From contig NZ_ASJB01000043.1 of NCBI RefSeq assembly GCF_000478275.1, forward strand, positions 62,001-126,000: a stretch of 64,000 nucleotides of DNA. Direction: 5' to 3'. Under the pieces are notes generated by a model, which saw only the letters and a program-made list of their open reading frames with translations, was not told the DNA's origin and ran no database searches. This DNA comes from Amycolatopsis orientalis DSM 40040 = KCTC 9412 (GTDB lineage Bacteria > Actinomycetota > Actinomycetes > Mycobacteriales > Pseudonocardiaceae). The position numbers and the translations under genes were made by a program. The first letter of the stretch is position 1. Each line of letters starts with the position of its first letter. Shown piece by piece: positions 1 to 8,955 of this stretch.

Positions 1-494
1 ATAGCGGCCAGCCGGGTCGGCCGGTAAGTGCCTGCGACCTCAGTGGCGCCCTTCGCGACCTCGGCCAGGTCTTCCCGGAAATCGGCGAGTTCTTCAAGCC
101 TGCCACCGGATTCTGCCTCCGGGGTGGAAGCACGGACCTGATGTCCGCCGTACAGCGTGAAGACGAGCAGATAGCCGTCGATCACGTCGTTGGGCACGTA
201 TTCGTCGCGGTCGAGGTCGGCGTCGTAAGCCGCGTCGTAGACGCTTCTCGCCGCCTCGTCGTCCAGGTGCTTCTCGCGGACGACCTGCAAGGCCCCCTCG
301 GATTCACCGGGAACGAGCAGCCTTCCGCCGCCGTAGAGGCTGAATTCGGGCAGCAGCGCGGGTTTCGGGCTCGGCATGCCGACGTGGGTCTTGGCGCGCA
401 AGAGCAGCGTGCCCGGATCCGACGGTGGCGGCGGCCCACCACCGCAGGCGGCCACCAGCACGAACAACGGCACGAAAACGATCCCCAGGCGCAT
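1..494 (-). CDS. Putative secreted lipoprotein (3' part beyond the window edge)
   Basis: An open frame runs on the minus strand from an ATG at 494 to the edge of the window, so the stop is not seen. The N-terminus is a short basic start, a hydrophobic stretch and a lipobox ending LVAAC, which predicts a signal-peptidase II cleaved lipoprotein anchored outside the membrane. About 145 further residues are rich in acidic and tyrosine residues and resemble no family I recognise. It is divergent from the EamA gene, with about 110 bases between the starts. The function is unknown; the lipoprotein call rests on the signal alone. Confidence 0.65.
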   Translation of the reverse strand, partial: MRLGIVFVPLFVLVAACGGGPPPPSDPGTLLLRAKTHVGMPSPKPALLPEFSLYGGGRLLVPGESEGALQVVREKHLDDEAARSVYDAAYDADLDRDEYVPNDVIDGYLLVFTLYGGHQVRASTPEAESGGRLEELADFREDLAEVAKGATEVAGTYRPTRLAA

Positions 495-603
495 ACCCCC
501 GAGACGGAAACCGTGCCGGTTTCGGTTGCGCCGATTTATGGTCCTGTCGTTCCATCGCGATCTGGCCCTGTGCTTCGGGCCAAAACGCCGACATCGTGAA
601 GGC

Positions 604-1704
604 ATGGACAGCGAACGAAGAAGTGTGACGATCGGCGTACTGGGGGTGCTGATCGTCGGCGCGTCCGTGCCGGTGACGGGAATGCTCGACGGCTACCCGG
701 TGATCACCGGGCAGGCGCTGCGCTACGCGCTGGCGGGGGTGCTCCTGCTGGGGTGGGCGCGGCTGCTCGGGCGTCCGATGCCGCTGCCCGCCCTGCGCGA
801 CGTGCCGTCGCTGATCGCCGTCGCGGCGACCGGGATGATCGGTTTCCAGGCGTGCCTGCTGTTCGCGCAGCGCTACGCCGAACCCGGCCTGGTCGCCGCG
901 TTCCTCGGCGGCACGCCGCTCGTGCTCGCGATCGCCGCCCCGCTGGCGGCGGGGCGGCGGCCGTCGCTCGGCACGGTGACCGGCGCGATCCTCGCCGGAC
1001 TCGGGATCGCGGTGCTCTCCGGCGGCGGCGCGGCGCGGTGGCAGGGACTGGTGCTGGCGGCGTTGGCGATGGTGTGCGAGGCGCTGTTCACGCTGCTGGC
1101 TGTCGGCCTGCTGGACCGGCTCGGGCCGATGGCGACCGCGACCTGGAGCTGCTGCGTCGCGGGCGTCGGCGGCGCCGTGGCGGGCACGATCGCCGATCCG
1201 TCCGGCGCGTGGGCGTTGCCGGACGGGCGGGAGCTGATCGCGCTGGGCTACCTGACGATCGTCGTCACGACGCTGGCGTTCGTGCTCTGGTACTCGGCGG
1301 TTTCGGTGCTGGGCGCCGACCGGGCGGGGGTCTTGGTCGGGCTGATGCCGGTCGCGGGGCTCGTCGTCTCCTTGGCGCTGGGGATGCAGGATTTCCGTTT
1401 CTCCCAGCTGATCGGGGTCGCGCTGGTGTCTTCAGGCGTCGTGATCGGCCTGCGCCGCCGCGAGATCGGTGAGCCGGGCGCACTTGACGTCGAAATGCTT
1501 CACGACGTCACCACCGATGACCGCGACCATGACCGCGCGCAACGGCCCGGAGAGCGTGACCTCCTGGACGAACTCCGTCCGGTCGTCGCCGACGGCCGTC
1601 AGCCTGAGCGTGATGTCCATGGCGCCGCCGGGAATCGGCTGGCGGACGGCGATCTCGTGGTCCTGGACCAGGGACGTGATCGTGAACGGCTTGGCGACCC
1701 GTGA
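604..1704 (+). CDS. EamA/DMT-family inner-membrane permease
   Basis: The product is 366 residues. About ten hydrophobic segments lie in the first 285 residues as two repeated five-helix EamA units, the pattern of drug/metabolite transporters; the substrate cannot be read from sequence. The ATG at 604 is chosen because the first helix follows directly after MDSERRSVTIG. The natural end of such proteins would be near the arginine cluster at about 1460, but no stop occurs there. The frame continues about 80 codons as a hydrophilic tail antisense to the convergent SRPBCC gene, stopping at 1704. The tail is probably non-functional read-through sequence. Confidence 0.8.
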   Translation: MDSERRSVTIGVLGVLIVGASVPVTGMLDGYPVITGQALRYALAGVLLLGWARLLGRPMPLPALRDVPSLIAVAATGMIGFQACLLFAQRYAEPGLVAAFLGGTPLVLAIAAPLAAGRRPSLGTVTGAILAGLGIAVLSGGGAARWQGLVLAALAMVCEALFTLLAVGLLDRLGPMATATWSCCVAGVGGAVAGTIADPSGAWALPDGRELIALGYLTIVVTTLAFVLWYSAVSVLGADRAGVLVGLMPVAGLVVSLALGMQDFRFSQLIGVALVSSGVVIGLRRREIGEPGALDVEMLHDVTTDDRDHDRAQRPGERDLLDELRPVVADGRQPERDVHGAAGNRLADGDLVVLDQGRDRERLGDP

Positions 1705-1893
1705 GTGCAGCGGGCCGCGCACGGCTCCGGTCGGTACGAGGAAACCGGTCGATCCCACCTCGGCGGGACCGTGCAGTTCGACGCTGACGAGGTCGGGGTC
1801 CCACTCGGGCCAGCGCGTGAAGTCGGCCAGCGGCGCCCAGAGCGCGGACGGCGGACAGGGGAGGATTTCGCGGGAGGTTCTGGTCCAGGTCAT
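1432..1893 (-). CDS. SRPBCC-family (polyketide cyclase/dehydrase-like) protein
   Basis: The product is 153 residues with the opening typical of the START/Bet v1-like fold: a conserved W near position 3, PPSALWAPLADFTRWPEWDPD, alternating beta strands and a long C-terminal helix. Members bind hydrophobic ligands in a central cavity, but the ligand here is unknown. It is divergent from the adjacent tetR gene over a 44-bp promoter region, so it is a likely target of that regulator. A TATCGT box ends 6 bases before the ATG, suggesting a leaderless transcript. Its 3' half is overlapped antisense by the EamA frame; codon and family conservation favour this strand. Confidence 0.8.
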   Translation of the reverse strand: MTWTRTSREILPCPPSALWAPLADFTRWPEWDPDLVSVELHGPAEVGSTGFLVPTGAVRGPLHSRVAKPFTITSLVQDHEIAVRQPIPGGAMDITLRLTAVGDDRTEFVQEVTLSGPLRAVMVAVIGGDVVKHFDVKCARLTDLAAAQADHDA

Positions 1894-1937
1894 CCCCGGA
1901 CGATATACGGAACTGTCAGTCTCGTAAACTGGGCTCC
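1894..1937. promoter_or_regulatory. Divergent promoter/operator between the SRPBCC and tetR genes
   Basis: The 44-bp gap holds back-to-back -10 like boxes: TATCGT (minus strand, 1900-1905) for the SRPBCC gene and TAAACT (1925-1930) for tetR, each 6-7 bases from its start codon. A 9-bp perfect palindrome, ACTGTCAGT (1912-1920), sits between them. A TetR dimer bound there would cover both promoters. The operator role is inferred from position and symmetry only. Confidence 0.5.
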
Positions 1938-2519
1938 ATGGTGCGAGGCAGGCCGAGGGAAGAAGGAATCGACGACGCGGTCCGCGAGGCCGTGCGGGCG
2001 CTGCTGACCGAAACCGGTTACCAGCGCTGCACGATCGACGCCGTCGCGGCGCGGGCGGGGGTCGGCAAGGCCGCGGTCTACCGGCGGTGGCGGTCCAAGG
2101 CGGAACTCGTGTTCACCGCGGTGATCCATCCGGAAGACCTCGAACCACCGGAGGACACCGGTTCGCTGCGGGGCGACGTGGCGGCGGTGCTCGCCGTGAT
2201 CCAGTCCTCTTTGGACGGTGTGGAACTGCGGAAGGCGTTGCCCTCACTGCTCGCCGACGTCCGGGCGGATCCGGTGCTGGAAGAACGGTTCGCGGAGGTC
2301 TTCCTTGGGCGTGAACGCGGTTATCTGGTCCAAATGCTGGATCGGGCCGTCGCGAGAGGGGAACTCTCGCGACGGCCCGATCCGGCGCTCGTGCACGCCC
2401 TGCTGCTCGGTCCGGTGCTGACCTGGCTGCACCTGTTCACCGAATCAACGCCTTCGGGCGGGTTGGCGGCTTCGCTCGCCTCACCGCTCTACGCGGCCGT
2501 TGTCGCTCTTGGCGCTTAA
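1938..2519 (+). CDS. TetR-family transcriptional regulator
   Basis: The product is 193 residues. The N-terminal helix-turn-helix is plain: [20 protein letters not shown] followed by KAEL at about residues 30-57. The C-terminal half is a ligand-binding/dimerisation domain of the TetR_C_16 type, including [12 protein letters not shown] near the end. The ATG at 1938 follows a TAAACT box by 7 bases with no Shine-Dalgarno, so the mRNA is probably leaderless. It is likely autoregulatory and likely represses the divergent SRPBCC gene (inference from context). The last bases overlap the 3' end of convergent fumC by 3 bp. A 20-bp-arm perfect inverted repeat lies inside the coding sequence at 2339-2383. 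Confidence 0.88.
   Translation: MVRGRPREEGIDDAVREAVRALLTETGYQRCTIDAVAARAGVGKAAVYRRWRSKAELVFTAVIHPEDLEPPEDTGSLRGDVAAVLAVIQSSLDGVELRKALPSLLADVRADPVLEERFAEVFLGRERGYLVQMLDRAVARGELSRRPDPALVHALLLGPVLTWLHLFTESTPSGGLAASLASPLYAAVVALGA
2339..2383. repeat. Perfect 20-bp inverted repeat inside the tetR coding sequence
   Basis: Positions 2339-2358 and 2364-2383 are exact reverse complements with a 5-base spacer GGGAA. The stem lies in codons for the C-terminal domain of the TetR protein, about 135 bp downstream of the fumC stop on the other strand. It could fold in either transcript and act as a distal terminator for fumC. No similar sequence is seen elsewhere in the window. Confidence 0.85.
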
Positions 2520-3913
2520 CGGCCTCCGCGCGCCATCCGGAGCACGTCGAGCGCTTCGTCCAGCTGGGCCTCGGTGAGCTTGCCGTTCGCGACGTGACCG
2601 CGTTCGAGCACGACCTCGCGGATCGTCTTCAGCTCCTTGAGCGCCTGCTTCGCGATGGCGGCGGCCTCTTCGTAGCCGATGTACTTGTTGAGCGGCGTCA
2701 CGATCGACGGCGAACCTTCGGCGTACTCGCGCGCGCGGTCGGCGTTCACCGTCACACCCGCGAACACCTTGTCCGCCAGCAGCCGCGAAACCGCCGCGAG
2801 CAGCCGCGCCGATTCGAGCACGTTGCGCGCGATCACCGGCAGGTTCACGTTGAGCTGGAAGTTGCCCGCCGCGCCGGCGAAGGCGACCGCGGCGTCGTTC
2901 CCGATCACCTGGGCGACCACCTGCAGCGTCGCCTCGGGGATCACCGGGTTCACCTTGCCCGGCATGATCGAAGAGCCCGGCTGCAGATCCGGCAGCGCGA
3001 GTTCGGCGAGCCCGGTGCGCGGGCCGGAACCCAGCCAGCGCAGGTCGTTCGCGATCTTGTTCAGCGACACGGCGACGGTGCGCAGATGCCCGGAGGTCTC
3101 GACGACGCTGTCCTGCGTGGCCTGCGCCTCGAAGTGGTCGCGCGCTTCGGTCAGCGGGAGACCGGTCACCGAAGCCAGTTCCTGCGAAACAGCGGCGCCG
3201 AACCCCTCCGGCGCGTTCAGCCCGGAACCGACCGCGGTGCCGCCGATCGGCAGCTCCCCGAGTCGTGGCAGGCCCGAACGCAGCCGCTCGACACCGAACC
3301 GGACCTGTGACGCCCACGCGCCCGCCTCCTGGCCGAAGGTGATCGGGACGGCGTCCATCAGATGCGTACGGCCGGACTTCACGATGTCCGCCCACTCGGC
3401 CGCGCGGGTCTCGATGGCGGCGGCCAGGTACTCCAGCGCCGGGATGACGTCGGACAGCACGGCTTCCGTCGCGGCGACGTGGATCGTCGTCGGGAAGGTG
3501 TCGTTCGAGGACTGCGAGGCGTTGACGTGGTCGTTCGGGTGCACGTCGCGGCCCAGGGCCCTCGACGCGAGCGTCGCGATGACCTCGTTGGCGTTCATGT
3601 TCGACGAGGTCCCGGAACCGGTCTGGAACACGTCGATCGGGAAATGCGCGTCGTGCTTGCCCTCGGCGACCTCGTCGGCGGCCTTCGCGATGGCCTCGGC
3701 GACGTCGGTGTCCAGCACGCCGAGCTTCGCGTTGACCCGCGCGGCGGCCGCCTTGAGCAGGCCGAGCGCGCGGATCTGGGCGCGCTCCAGGCCCCGGCCG
3801 GAGATCGGGAAGTTCTCGACGGCGCGCTGCGTCTGCGCGCGGTAGAGGGCGTCGACGGGGACGCGCACCTCGCCCATGGTGTCGTGTTCGATCCGGAATT
3901 CCTGTTCAGCCAT
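2516..3913 (-). CDS. fumC: Class II fumarate hydratase (fumarase C)
   Basis: The product is 465 residues, the usual class II length, and catalyses reversible hydration of fumarate to L-malate in the cytosolic TCA cycle without an iron-sulphur cluster. The superfamily signature [11 protein letters not shown] is at about residue 315, with the catalytic serine loop there. The substrate-site motifs GSGTSSNMN (about 100), NDTFPT and the [10 protein letters not shown] histidine segment (about 185) are all present. The ATG at 3913 gives the standard N-terminus [16 protein letters not shown]. The divergent neighbour is the flavoprotein gene at 4027. fumC lying near glpX matches the mycobacterial order. 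Confidence 0.97.
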   Translation of the reverse strand: MAEQEFRIEHDTMGEVRVPVDALYRAQTQRAVENFPISGRGLERAQIRALGLLKAAAARVNAKLGVLDTDVAEAIAKAADEVAEGKHDAHFPIDVFQTGSGTSSNMNANEVIATLASRALGRDVHPNDHVNASQSSNDTFPTTIHVAATEAVLSDVIPALEYLAAAIETRAAEWADIVKSGRTHLMDAVPITFGQEAGAWASQVRFGVERLRSGLPRLGELPIGGTAVGSGLNAPEGFGAAVSQELASVTGLPLTEARDHFEAQATQDSVVETSGHLRTVAVSLNKIANDLRWLGSGPRTGLAELALPDLQPGSSIMPGKVNPVIPEATLQVVAQVIGNDAAVAFAGAAGNFQLNVNLPVIARNVLESARLLAAVSRLLADKVFAGVTVNADRAREYAEGSPSIVTPLNKYIGYEEAAAIAKQALKELKTIREVVLERGHVANGKLTEAQLDEALDVLRMARGGR

Positions 3914-4026
3914 GTCTCAAGTTTCGCGCAGGGACACCAGGCGCGCTCCGTGTCTTTCGGCACGCGAGGGCTAGGATCGATTGTGTTCTCGATCACGCCG
4001 CCCACCACCGGCCGGGAGAGTGCCGA

Positions 4027-5016
4027 ATGAGCGAGTCCGCTGGGGAAACGTCGTACGACCTCGTCATCATCGGGGCAGGTCCGACCGGTCTTTTCGCCGC
4101 CTACTACGCGGGATTCCGCGGTCTTTCGATGGCCGTCGTGGATTCACTGCCGGAGGCGGGCGGGCAGGTCACCGCGATGTACCCCGAAAAGATGATCTAC
4201 GACGTCGGCGGATTCGCGGAGGTCCGCGGCCGGGACCTGGTGCAGGGCCTGCTCGATCAGGCGGCGCCGTGGAAACCCGGGTATCTGCTCGGGCGCAAGG
4301 CCGAAAAACTCGAAAGCGTCGAAGACGGCATCACCATCACGCTCGACGGCGGCCAGGTTCTGCGCGCGGGCGCGGTGCTGATCACCGCCGGGATCGGCGA
4401 GTTCACCCCGCGTCCGTTGCCCGCCGGTGACGGCTGGCTCGGCCGCGGCATGGTCCATTTCGTGCCGTCGCTGCAGGCGCACGCCGGTCAGCACGTGGTC
4501 GTCGTCGGCGGCGGGGACTCGGCCTTCGACTGGGTGCTCGCCCTGCACCCGGTCGCCGCGAGCGTCACCCTCGTGCACCGGCGCGCGAAGTTCCGCGCGG
4601 CCGAATCGATCGTGCGGCAGGTGCGGGAACTCGGCGTGCGGATCATCACCGACGCCGAGGTCACCCGGTTCGTCGACCGCGACGGGAGCCTGGCGGAGGT
4701 CGAGGTCCAGGTCAAAGGCGCCGAGCCCGAGGTGCTGCCCGCCGATTCGGTGGTCGCCGCGCTCGGCTTCACCGCCGATCTGGGACCGATCGAAAGCTGG
4801 GGGCTGCGGATCGACCACCGCGCGATCGCGGTCGACTCGACCATGGCGACAGCGCGGGAACGCGTCTACGCGGCGGGCGACGTCGCGGCGTATCCGGGAA
4901 AGGTGAAGTTGATCGCGACCGGGTTCGGCGAGGCGGCGACGGCGGTCAACAACATCGCGGTGCTGCTGGACCCGGACGCGCATCTTTTCCCCGGTCACTC
5001 GAGCAACGCGGAGTAG
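4027..5016 (+). CDS. FAD-dependent ferredoxin-NADP reductase (thioredoxin-reductase-like type)
   Basis: The product is 329 residues. It has an N-terminal FAD-binding GAGPTGLFAAYYA motif (about 18-30), an NADPH-binding GGGDSAFDW motif (about 165) and a C-terminal YAAGDVAAYPGKVKLIATGFGEA FAD segment. There is no CxxC redox pair, which separates it from thioredoxin reductase and places it with the dimeric type-2 ferredoxin/flavodoxin-NADP reductases. It would move electrons between NADPH and ferredoxin in the cytosol. A TAGGAT -10 like box lies about 50 bases upstream. It converges on a secreted protease gene, with a palindrome between them. Confidence 0.85.
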   Translation: MSESAGETSYDLVIIGAGPTGLFAAYYAGFRGLSMAVVDSLPEAGGQVTAMYPEKMIYDVGGFAEVRGRDLVQGLLDQAAPWKPGYLLGRKAEKLESVEDGITITLDGGQVLRAGAVLITAGIGEFTPRPLPAGDGWLGRGMVHFVPSLQAHAGQHVVVVGGGDSAFDWVLALHPVAASVTLVHRRAKFRAAESIVRQVRELGVRIITDAEVTRFVDRDGSLAEVEVQVKGAEPEVLPADSVVAALGFTADLGPIESWGLRIDHRAIAVDSTMATARERVYAAGDVAAYPGKVKLIATGFGEAATAVNNIAVLLDPDAHLFPGHSSNAE

Positions 5017-5027
5017 CGCGCGTAGTC

Positions 5028-5110
5028 GGGGCTGAAGGACCTTTCCCCGCATGCGACGCGGGGAAGGCGCCCTTCGCCGCGTGAGATGAGGGCAAGGGCC
5101 CCTTCAGCCC
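5028..5110. terminator. Compound palindrome between convergent genes
   Basis: Outer arms GGCTGAAGG at 5029-5038 and CCTTCAGCC at 5101-5110 match over 10 bp. A second hairpin, CCCCGC/GCGGGG, is nested inside. The element fills the 100-bp gap between the stops of two convergent genes, so it is a likely bidirectional terminator. Its TGAAGG edge links it to the other TGAAGG-type palindromes in the window. Confidence 0.65.
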
Positions 5111-5116
5111 GTTCTC

Positions 5117-5896
5117 TCAAGCCGGGGGAGCGGGCACCGGAGGCGCGGTCTTCTCCGCGATCCACTGCGCGTAAGCCACCACCGAAGTCGCGATCGACGG
5201 CGAAGTGGCGCAGACCGGGTCGGCGTTGCCCGGACGGCTGATCGTGCCCAGCAGGACCCACTTCTGGTCGACCTTCGCGATCTCCGGCCCACCGGAATCG
5301 CCGTAGCACGAGCCCGACTTCCCGTCCGGATTGTCGGTGCACAACTCCACGGCGCCGTCGAATTTCGCGGTGCAGCGCACGCCTTCGACGATCTTCGTGT
5401 CCAGTTGCCGCAGTTTCGCCGTGCCCTTGCCGCAGCCCGAGGTCGGGCAGGTCTGGCCCCAGCCGAGCAGCCGCGTCGGCGTCCCCGGCGCGACGATGGC
5501 CCCGATCGGGATCGGGGCCGTCTTCACCGGAGCGGCCAGCCGCACCAGGGCGAGATCGCCGCCCGCGTGTTCGGGCGCCGGGTTGTAGGCCGGGTTCACC
5601 ACGATCTCGGCGAGTTTCGCGATTTCGCCGCCGGTGGTGTTGTCGTTGCTGCCGATCCGTGCGCTCAGATTCGCCGCGTTCTTGCCCTCGACACAGTGCC
5701 CGGCCGTCACCAGCCAGTCCGCCGTGATCAGCGCCCCAGCGCAGAAAGCCTTGCCGGAGGCCGAATGCAGTGAAACGACGAACGGATACGGCTCGTCGGC
5801 CTCTCTGCCGCCGACGAGGTCGCCCGCGCCCGTGGCCTGCCCGACCGGCGTCAAGACCATCGCCGCCAGCAGGACCACGAGCACGCGCTTCAGCAC
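5117..5896 (-). CDS. Secreted trypsin-like serine protease (S1 family)
   Basis: The product is 259 residues. A Sec signal peptide (basic start, LVVLLAAMVLTPVG core) is followed by the mature N-terminus VGGREADEPYPFVVSLHS. The catalytic triad is readable: His in TAGHC, Asp in GGDLALVRL and Ser in GDSGGP. Cysteine pairs around TAGHC and near CYGDSGGP fit S1 disulphides. The fold and motifs match the small actinomycete trypsins, so it is expected to act extracellularly; the specificity is not certain. The GTG/ATG region of glpX lies only 9 bases downstream of its start on the same strand, suggesting co-transcription from glpX. Confidence 0.9.
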   Translation of the reverse strand: MLKRVLVVLLAAMVLTPVGQATGAGDLVGGREADEPYPFVVSLHSASGKAFCAGALITADWLVTAGHCVEGKNAANLSARIGSNDNTTGGEIAKLAEIVVNPAYNPAPEHAGGDLALVRLAAPVKTAPIPIGAIVAPGTPTRLLGWGQTCPTSGCGKGTAKLRQLDTKIVEGVRCTAKFDGAVELCTDNPDGKSGSCYGDSGGPEIAKVDQKWVLLGTISRPGNADPVCATSPSIATSVVAYAQWIAEKTAPPVPAPPA

Positions 5897-5905
5897 TGAT
5901 TCTCC

Positions 5906-6976
5906 TTAGGGGAGCGGGGGAACGACGTCGTCTTCCAGTGAATCGTCGAGGTGGCCGTCGAAGTTGACGGACGAGTACGAGCGGAGCTTGGTCAGCCGGT
6001 GGTAGCCGTCGATCATCCGGACCGTGCCGGACTTCGACCGCATCACGATCGACTGGGTCGTCGCGCCGCCCGCGCGGTAGTGCACGCCGCGCAGCAGGTC
6101 GCCGTCGGTGACGCCGGTGGCGCAGAAGAAGACGTTGTCACCGCGGACGAGGTCGTCGTTGCCGAGCACCCGGTCGAGGTCGTGGCCCGCGGCCAGCGCC
6201 TTCTCGCGTTCGGCGTCGTCCTTCGGCCACAGACGGCCCTGCAGTTCACCGCCGAGGCACTTCATCGCGCAGGCCGCGATGATGCCTTCCGGGGTACCGC
6301 CGATGCCGAGCAGCATGTCGACACCGGTGGTCGGCCGGGCCGCGGCGATCGCGCCGGCGACGTCGCCGTCGGAGATGAAGCGGATCCGGGCGCCCGCGTC
6401 ACGGACCTCCTTGATCAGCCGCTCGTGGCGCGGCCGGTCGAGGATGCACACGGTGACGTCGGAAACGCTGGAGTTCTTGGCCTTCGCGACCCGGCGGATG
6501 TTCTCCGCGACCGGGGCGGCCAGATCGACCTTGCCGGCGGCGTCCGGGCCGACGGCGAGCTTCTCCATGTAGAACACCGCGGACGGGTCGAACATCGCGC
6601 CGCGTTCGGCGACGGCGAGCACGGCCAGCGCGTTCGGCATGCCCTTCGCCATCAGGGTCGTGCCGTCGACCGGGTCGACCGCGACGTCGCAGTCCGGCCC
6701 GTCGCCGTTGCCGACCTCTTCCCCGTTGAACAGCATCGGGGCTTCGTCCTTCTCGCCCTCGCCGATGACGACCACGCCGCGCATCGACACGGTCGAGACC
6801 AGCTGGCGCATCGCGTCCACGGCGGCGCCGTCCCCGCCGATCTTGTCCCCGCGCCCCACCCAGCGGCCCGCGGCCATCGCGGCGGCTTCGGTCACGCGGA
6901 CCAGTTCCATCGCGAGGTTGCGATCGGGCGCTTCAGGGCGTCGAGAAGAGCCGGCGGACGAGGTGGGGGTGGGCAT
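5906..6976 (-). CDS. glpX: Class II fructose-1,6-bisphosphatase
   Basis: The product is 356 residues and hydrolyses fructose-1,6-bisphosphate to fructose-6-phosphate in gluconeogenesis. GlpX-type metal and phosphate motifs are visible: [10 protein letters not shown], the [13 protein letters not shown] segment and GIGGTPEGI. The ATG at 6976 is preceded by GGGAGG at a good spacing; upstream in-frame codons are not conserved. Linkage to fumC matches mycobacteria, where glpX and fum are neighbours. The xseB gene ends 85 bases upstream on the same strand, so a longer operon is possible. Confidence 0.95.
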   Translation of the reverse strand: MPTPTSSAGSSRRPEAPDRNLAMELVRVTEAAAMAAGRWVGRGDKIGGDGAAVDAMRQLVSTVSMRGVVVIGEGEKDEAPMLFNGEEVGNGDGPDCDVAVDPVDGTTLMAKGMPNALAVLAVAERGAMFDPSAVFYMEKLAVGPDAAGKVDLAAPVAENIRRVAKAKNSSVSDVTVCILDRPRHERLIKEVRDAGARIRFISDGDVAGAIAAARPTTGVDMLLGIGGTPEGIIAACAMKCLGGELQGRLWPKDDAEREKALAAGHDLDRVLGNDDLVRGDNVFFCATGVTDGDLLRGVHYRAGGATTQSIVMRSKSGTVRMIDGYHRLTKLRSYSSVNFDGHLDDSLEDDVVPPLP

Positions 6977-7061
6977 GAGGCCTCCCGGGTCAGGGAACTC
7001 GGCGGGGTCCCAGTCTCTCAGATACCCACGGTCCGGCGGCGACCCGAGAGCATGGTGAACG

Positions 7062-7295
7062 TCACTGACCGTCGCCGGTCTCTTCCTCCACCGACGACAG
7101 CGCGGCCTCGATCCGCTCGCGCGCGCCTTCGAGATGGTGCTCGCAGACCTTCGCCAGCTGCTCGCCCTTCTCCCACAGGGCGAGCGACTGCTCCAGGGAC
7201 AGCCCGCCCGCTTCCAGCTCGCGGACGACCTCGACCAGCCTGTCGCGGGCCTGCTCGTAGCCGAGTTCGGCGGTCTCGCCACCGGGTTTGCTCAC
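7062..7295 (-). CDS. xseB: Exodeoxyribonuclease VII small subunit
   Basis: The product is 77 residues, the normal size for XseB. It has the conserved helical core [19 protein letters not shown], then [20 protein letters not shown]. It binds several-fold to XseA to form exonuclease VII, which degrades single-stranded DNA from both ends. The GTG at 7295 has AGAAGGAAG upstream and overlaps the stop of the preceding gene as GTGA, so translation is probably coupled. It is the last gene of the Rv1109c-like / xseA / small protein / xseB operon. Confidence 0.93.
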   Translation of the reverse strand: MSKPGGETAELGYEQARDRLVEVVRELEAGGLSLEQSLALWEKGEQLAKVCEHHLEGARERIEAALSSVEEETGDGQ

Positions 7296-7693
7296 GCTGT
7301 GCTTCCTTCTACCGGACGTCGGTGCTTGCCGATACCCGCGCACACTACCGCGCCGGCCATGGCGTTGTCGTAACCCACGAAGGCGAGAGCGAACTCCTGA
7401 CCGTCACCCTCCGCGATCGCCGCGACGAGGTTCTCCTGGGCCCGCGCCACCCGTTTGCGGTGCCCGGCCCCGTCCGCGAACCACCAACGGGTGCCGACGT
7501 GCTCGGCCGTGGCCTCCGACAGTTTGCGCAACCGGGCGTCGAGATCCCGCTTGGTCGAGAACTCGCAGCCCGCCAGCAGCACCGTCCAGCATTCGGCGGC
7601 CGCCCGGTCGGTCAGGAGTGCGTGGCGCAGCACCTCGGGGGCGTCCGCGCGCTTCGCGGCATCGACGGTCAAAGGCAGGAAACTCGCCGTCAA
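7292..7693 (-). CDS. Hypothetical protein encoded between xseA and xseB
   Basis: A 133-residue frame starts with a TTG that overlaps the xseA stop (TTGA) and ends in a GTGA overlap with xseB. The double coupling, coding-like codon use and absence of gaps argue that it is real. The protein is soluble and mostly helical, with two basic [19 protein letters not shown] stretches and conserved-looking WWFADG and [10 protein letters not shown] segments. I recognise no family. Its position suggests a role alongside exonuclease VII, but this is context only. A GTG 10 codons further in is an alternative start. Confidence 0.7.
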   Translation of the reverse strand: MTASFLPLTVDAAKRADAPEVLRHALLTDRAAAECWTVLLAGCEFSTKRDLDARLRKLSEATAEHVGTRWWFADGAGHRKRVARAQENLVAAIAEGDGQEFALAFVGYDNAMAGAVVCAGIGKHRRPVEGSTA

Positions 7694-8955
7694 CGATCCT
7701 CCTCCGGTCCGTCCGAGACGACGGCGCCGATCGCGCCGTCGACCACCCGGACGCGCAGTTTCGCGCCGCCCGCGATTTCGGAGACGGACCGGAGTACCTG
7801 GAGGTTGCCTTCGGCGTCGGTGTACTGCACCACCGCGTAACCACGTTCGAGGGTCGCCGCCGGGCCGAGCGCGGTCAGCCGCGCGCGGGCGCTGGCGATC
7901 TCCGCCTGGTCCTTGGCGAGCAGGGTGAGCATCGCGCGGCGCCCGCGTTCGCGGTGGATCTCGACGTCGTCGGAACGCCGCTGGACCGGGCCGAGCGGGT
8001 CGGCGAGCACGGGACGGCTGCGCGTCTGGTTCAGCAGCCTGACCTGCGTGTCCACCCAGCCGTGCAGGGCGCGGCGCCCGCGGTCGCGCATCTGGCGGAC
8101 CCGCTGGGTCTCCTCGCGGACGTCGGGCACGATCCGCTTGCTGGCATCCGTCGGCGTCGAGCAGCGGAGGTCGGCGACGTGGTCGAGCAGCGGGGTGTCC
8201 GGCTCGTGCCCGATGGCGCTGACCACCGGGGTCCCCGCCGCGGACACCGCGCGGCACAACGCCTCGTCGGAGAACGGCAGGAGGTCTTCCACACTGCCGC
8301 CGCCCCGCGCGATCACGATGACGTCGACGTCGGGGTCACGGTCCAGTTTGGACAGTGCCTGGAGGATCTGCGGTACCGCGAGCGAACCCTGCACGGCGGT
8401 GTTGATCACCTTGAACGCGACATGCGGCCAGCGGGCCTGCGCGTTCACCAGCACGTCGCGCTCGGCGGCGGACGCGCGGCCGGTGATCAGGCCGATCCCC
8501 TTGGGCAGGAACGGGAGTTTGCGCTTGCGCTCGGGCGCGAACAGGCCTTCGGCGGCCAGCAGCCGTCGCAGCCGCTCGATCCGCGCGAGCAGTTCGCCGA
8601 TGCCGACCGCGCGGATCTCGTTGGCGCGCAGGCTCAGCGAACCGCGGTTCATGAAGAACGTCGGTTTCGCGTGCACCACGACGCTCGCGCCCTCGCGCAG
8701 CGGCGGTTCGATCGTGCGCAGCAGGCCCATCGGGCAGGTCACCGACATCGAGACGTCCGCCGACGGATCGCGCAGCGTCAGGAAGGCGGTGTTGGTGCCC
8801 GGCCGGGCCGAGATCTGCGTGACCTGGCCTTCCACCCAGACCGCGCCGAGCCGGTTGATCCATTCGCCGACCTTGCGGGCGACCGTGCGGACCGGCCACG
8901 GGTTCTCGGCGGTGGTGGACGGACCCGCCGTGGCGGAGGCAGGTTCGGCGCTCAC
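7690..8955 (-). CDS. xseA: Exodeoxyribonuclease VII large subunit
   Basis: The product is 421 residues. An N-terminal OB-fold (about 15-120, WPVRTVARKVGEWINRLGAVW and EGQVTQIS) is followed by the catalytic domain with GLITGRASAAERDV, VIARGGGSVEDL and SAIGHEPDTPLLD, the last containing the conserved GHE/D motif, and a helical C-terminus for XseB binding. With XseB it forms a metal-independent single-strand exonuclease used in mismatch repair and DNA damage tolerance. The GTG at 8955 overlaps the preceding stop as GTGA. The C-terminal tail EEDR overlaps the next start. Confidence 0.95.
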   Translation of the reverse strand: MSAEPASATAGPSTTAENPWPVRTVARKVGEWINRLGAVWVEGQVTQISARPGTNTAFLTLRDPSADVSMSVTCPMGLLRTIEPPLREGASVVVHAKPTFFMNRGSLSLRANEIRAVGIGELLARIERLRRLLAAEGLFAPERKRKLPFLPKGIGLITGRASAAERDVLVNAQARWPHVAFKVINTAVQGSLAVPQILQALSKLDRDPDVDVIVIARGGGSVEDLLPFSDEALCRAVSAAGTPVVSAIGHEPDTPLLDHVADLRCSTPTDASKRIVPDVREETQRVRQMRDRGRRALHGWVDTQVRLLNQTRSRPVLADPLGPVQRRSDDVEIHRERGRRAMLTLLAKDQAEIASARARLTALGPAATLERGYAVVQYTDAEGNLQVLRSVSEIAGGAKLRVRVVDGAIGAVVSDGPEEDR

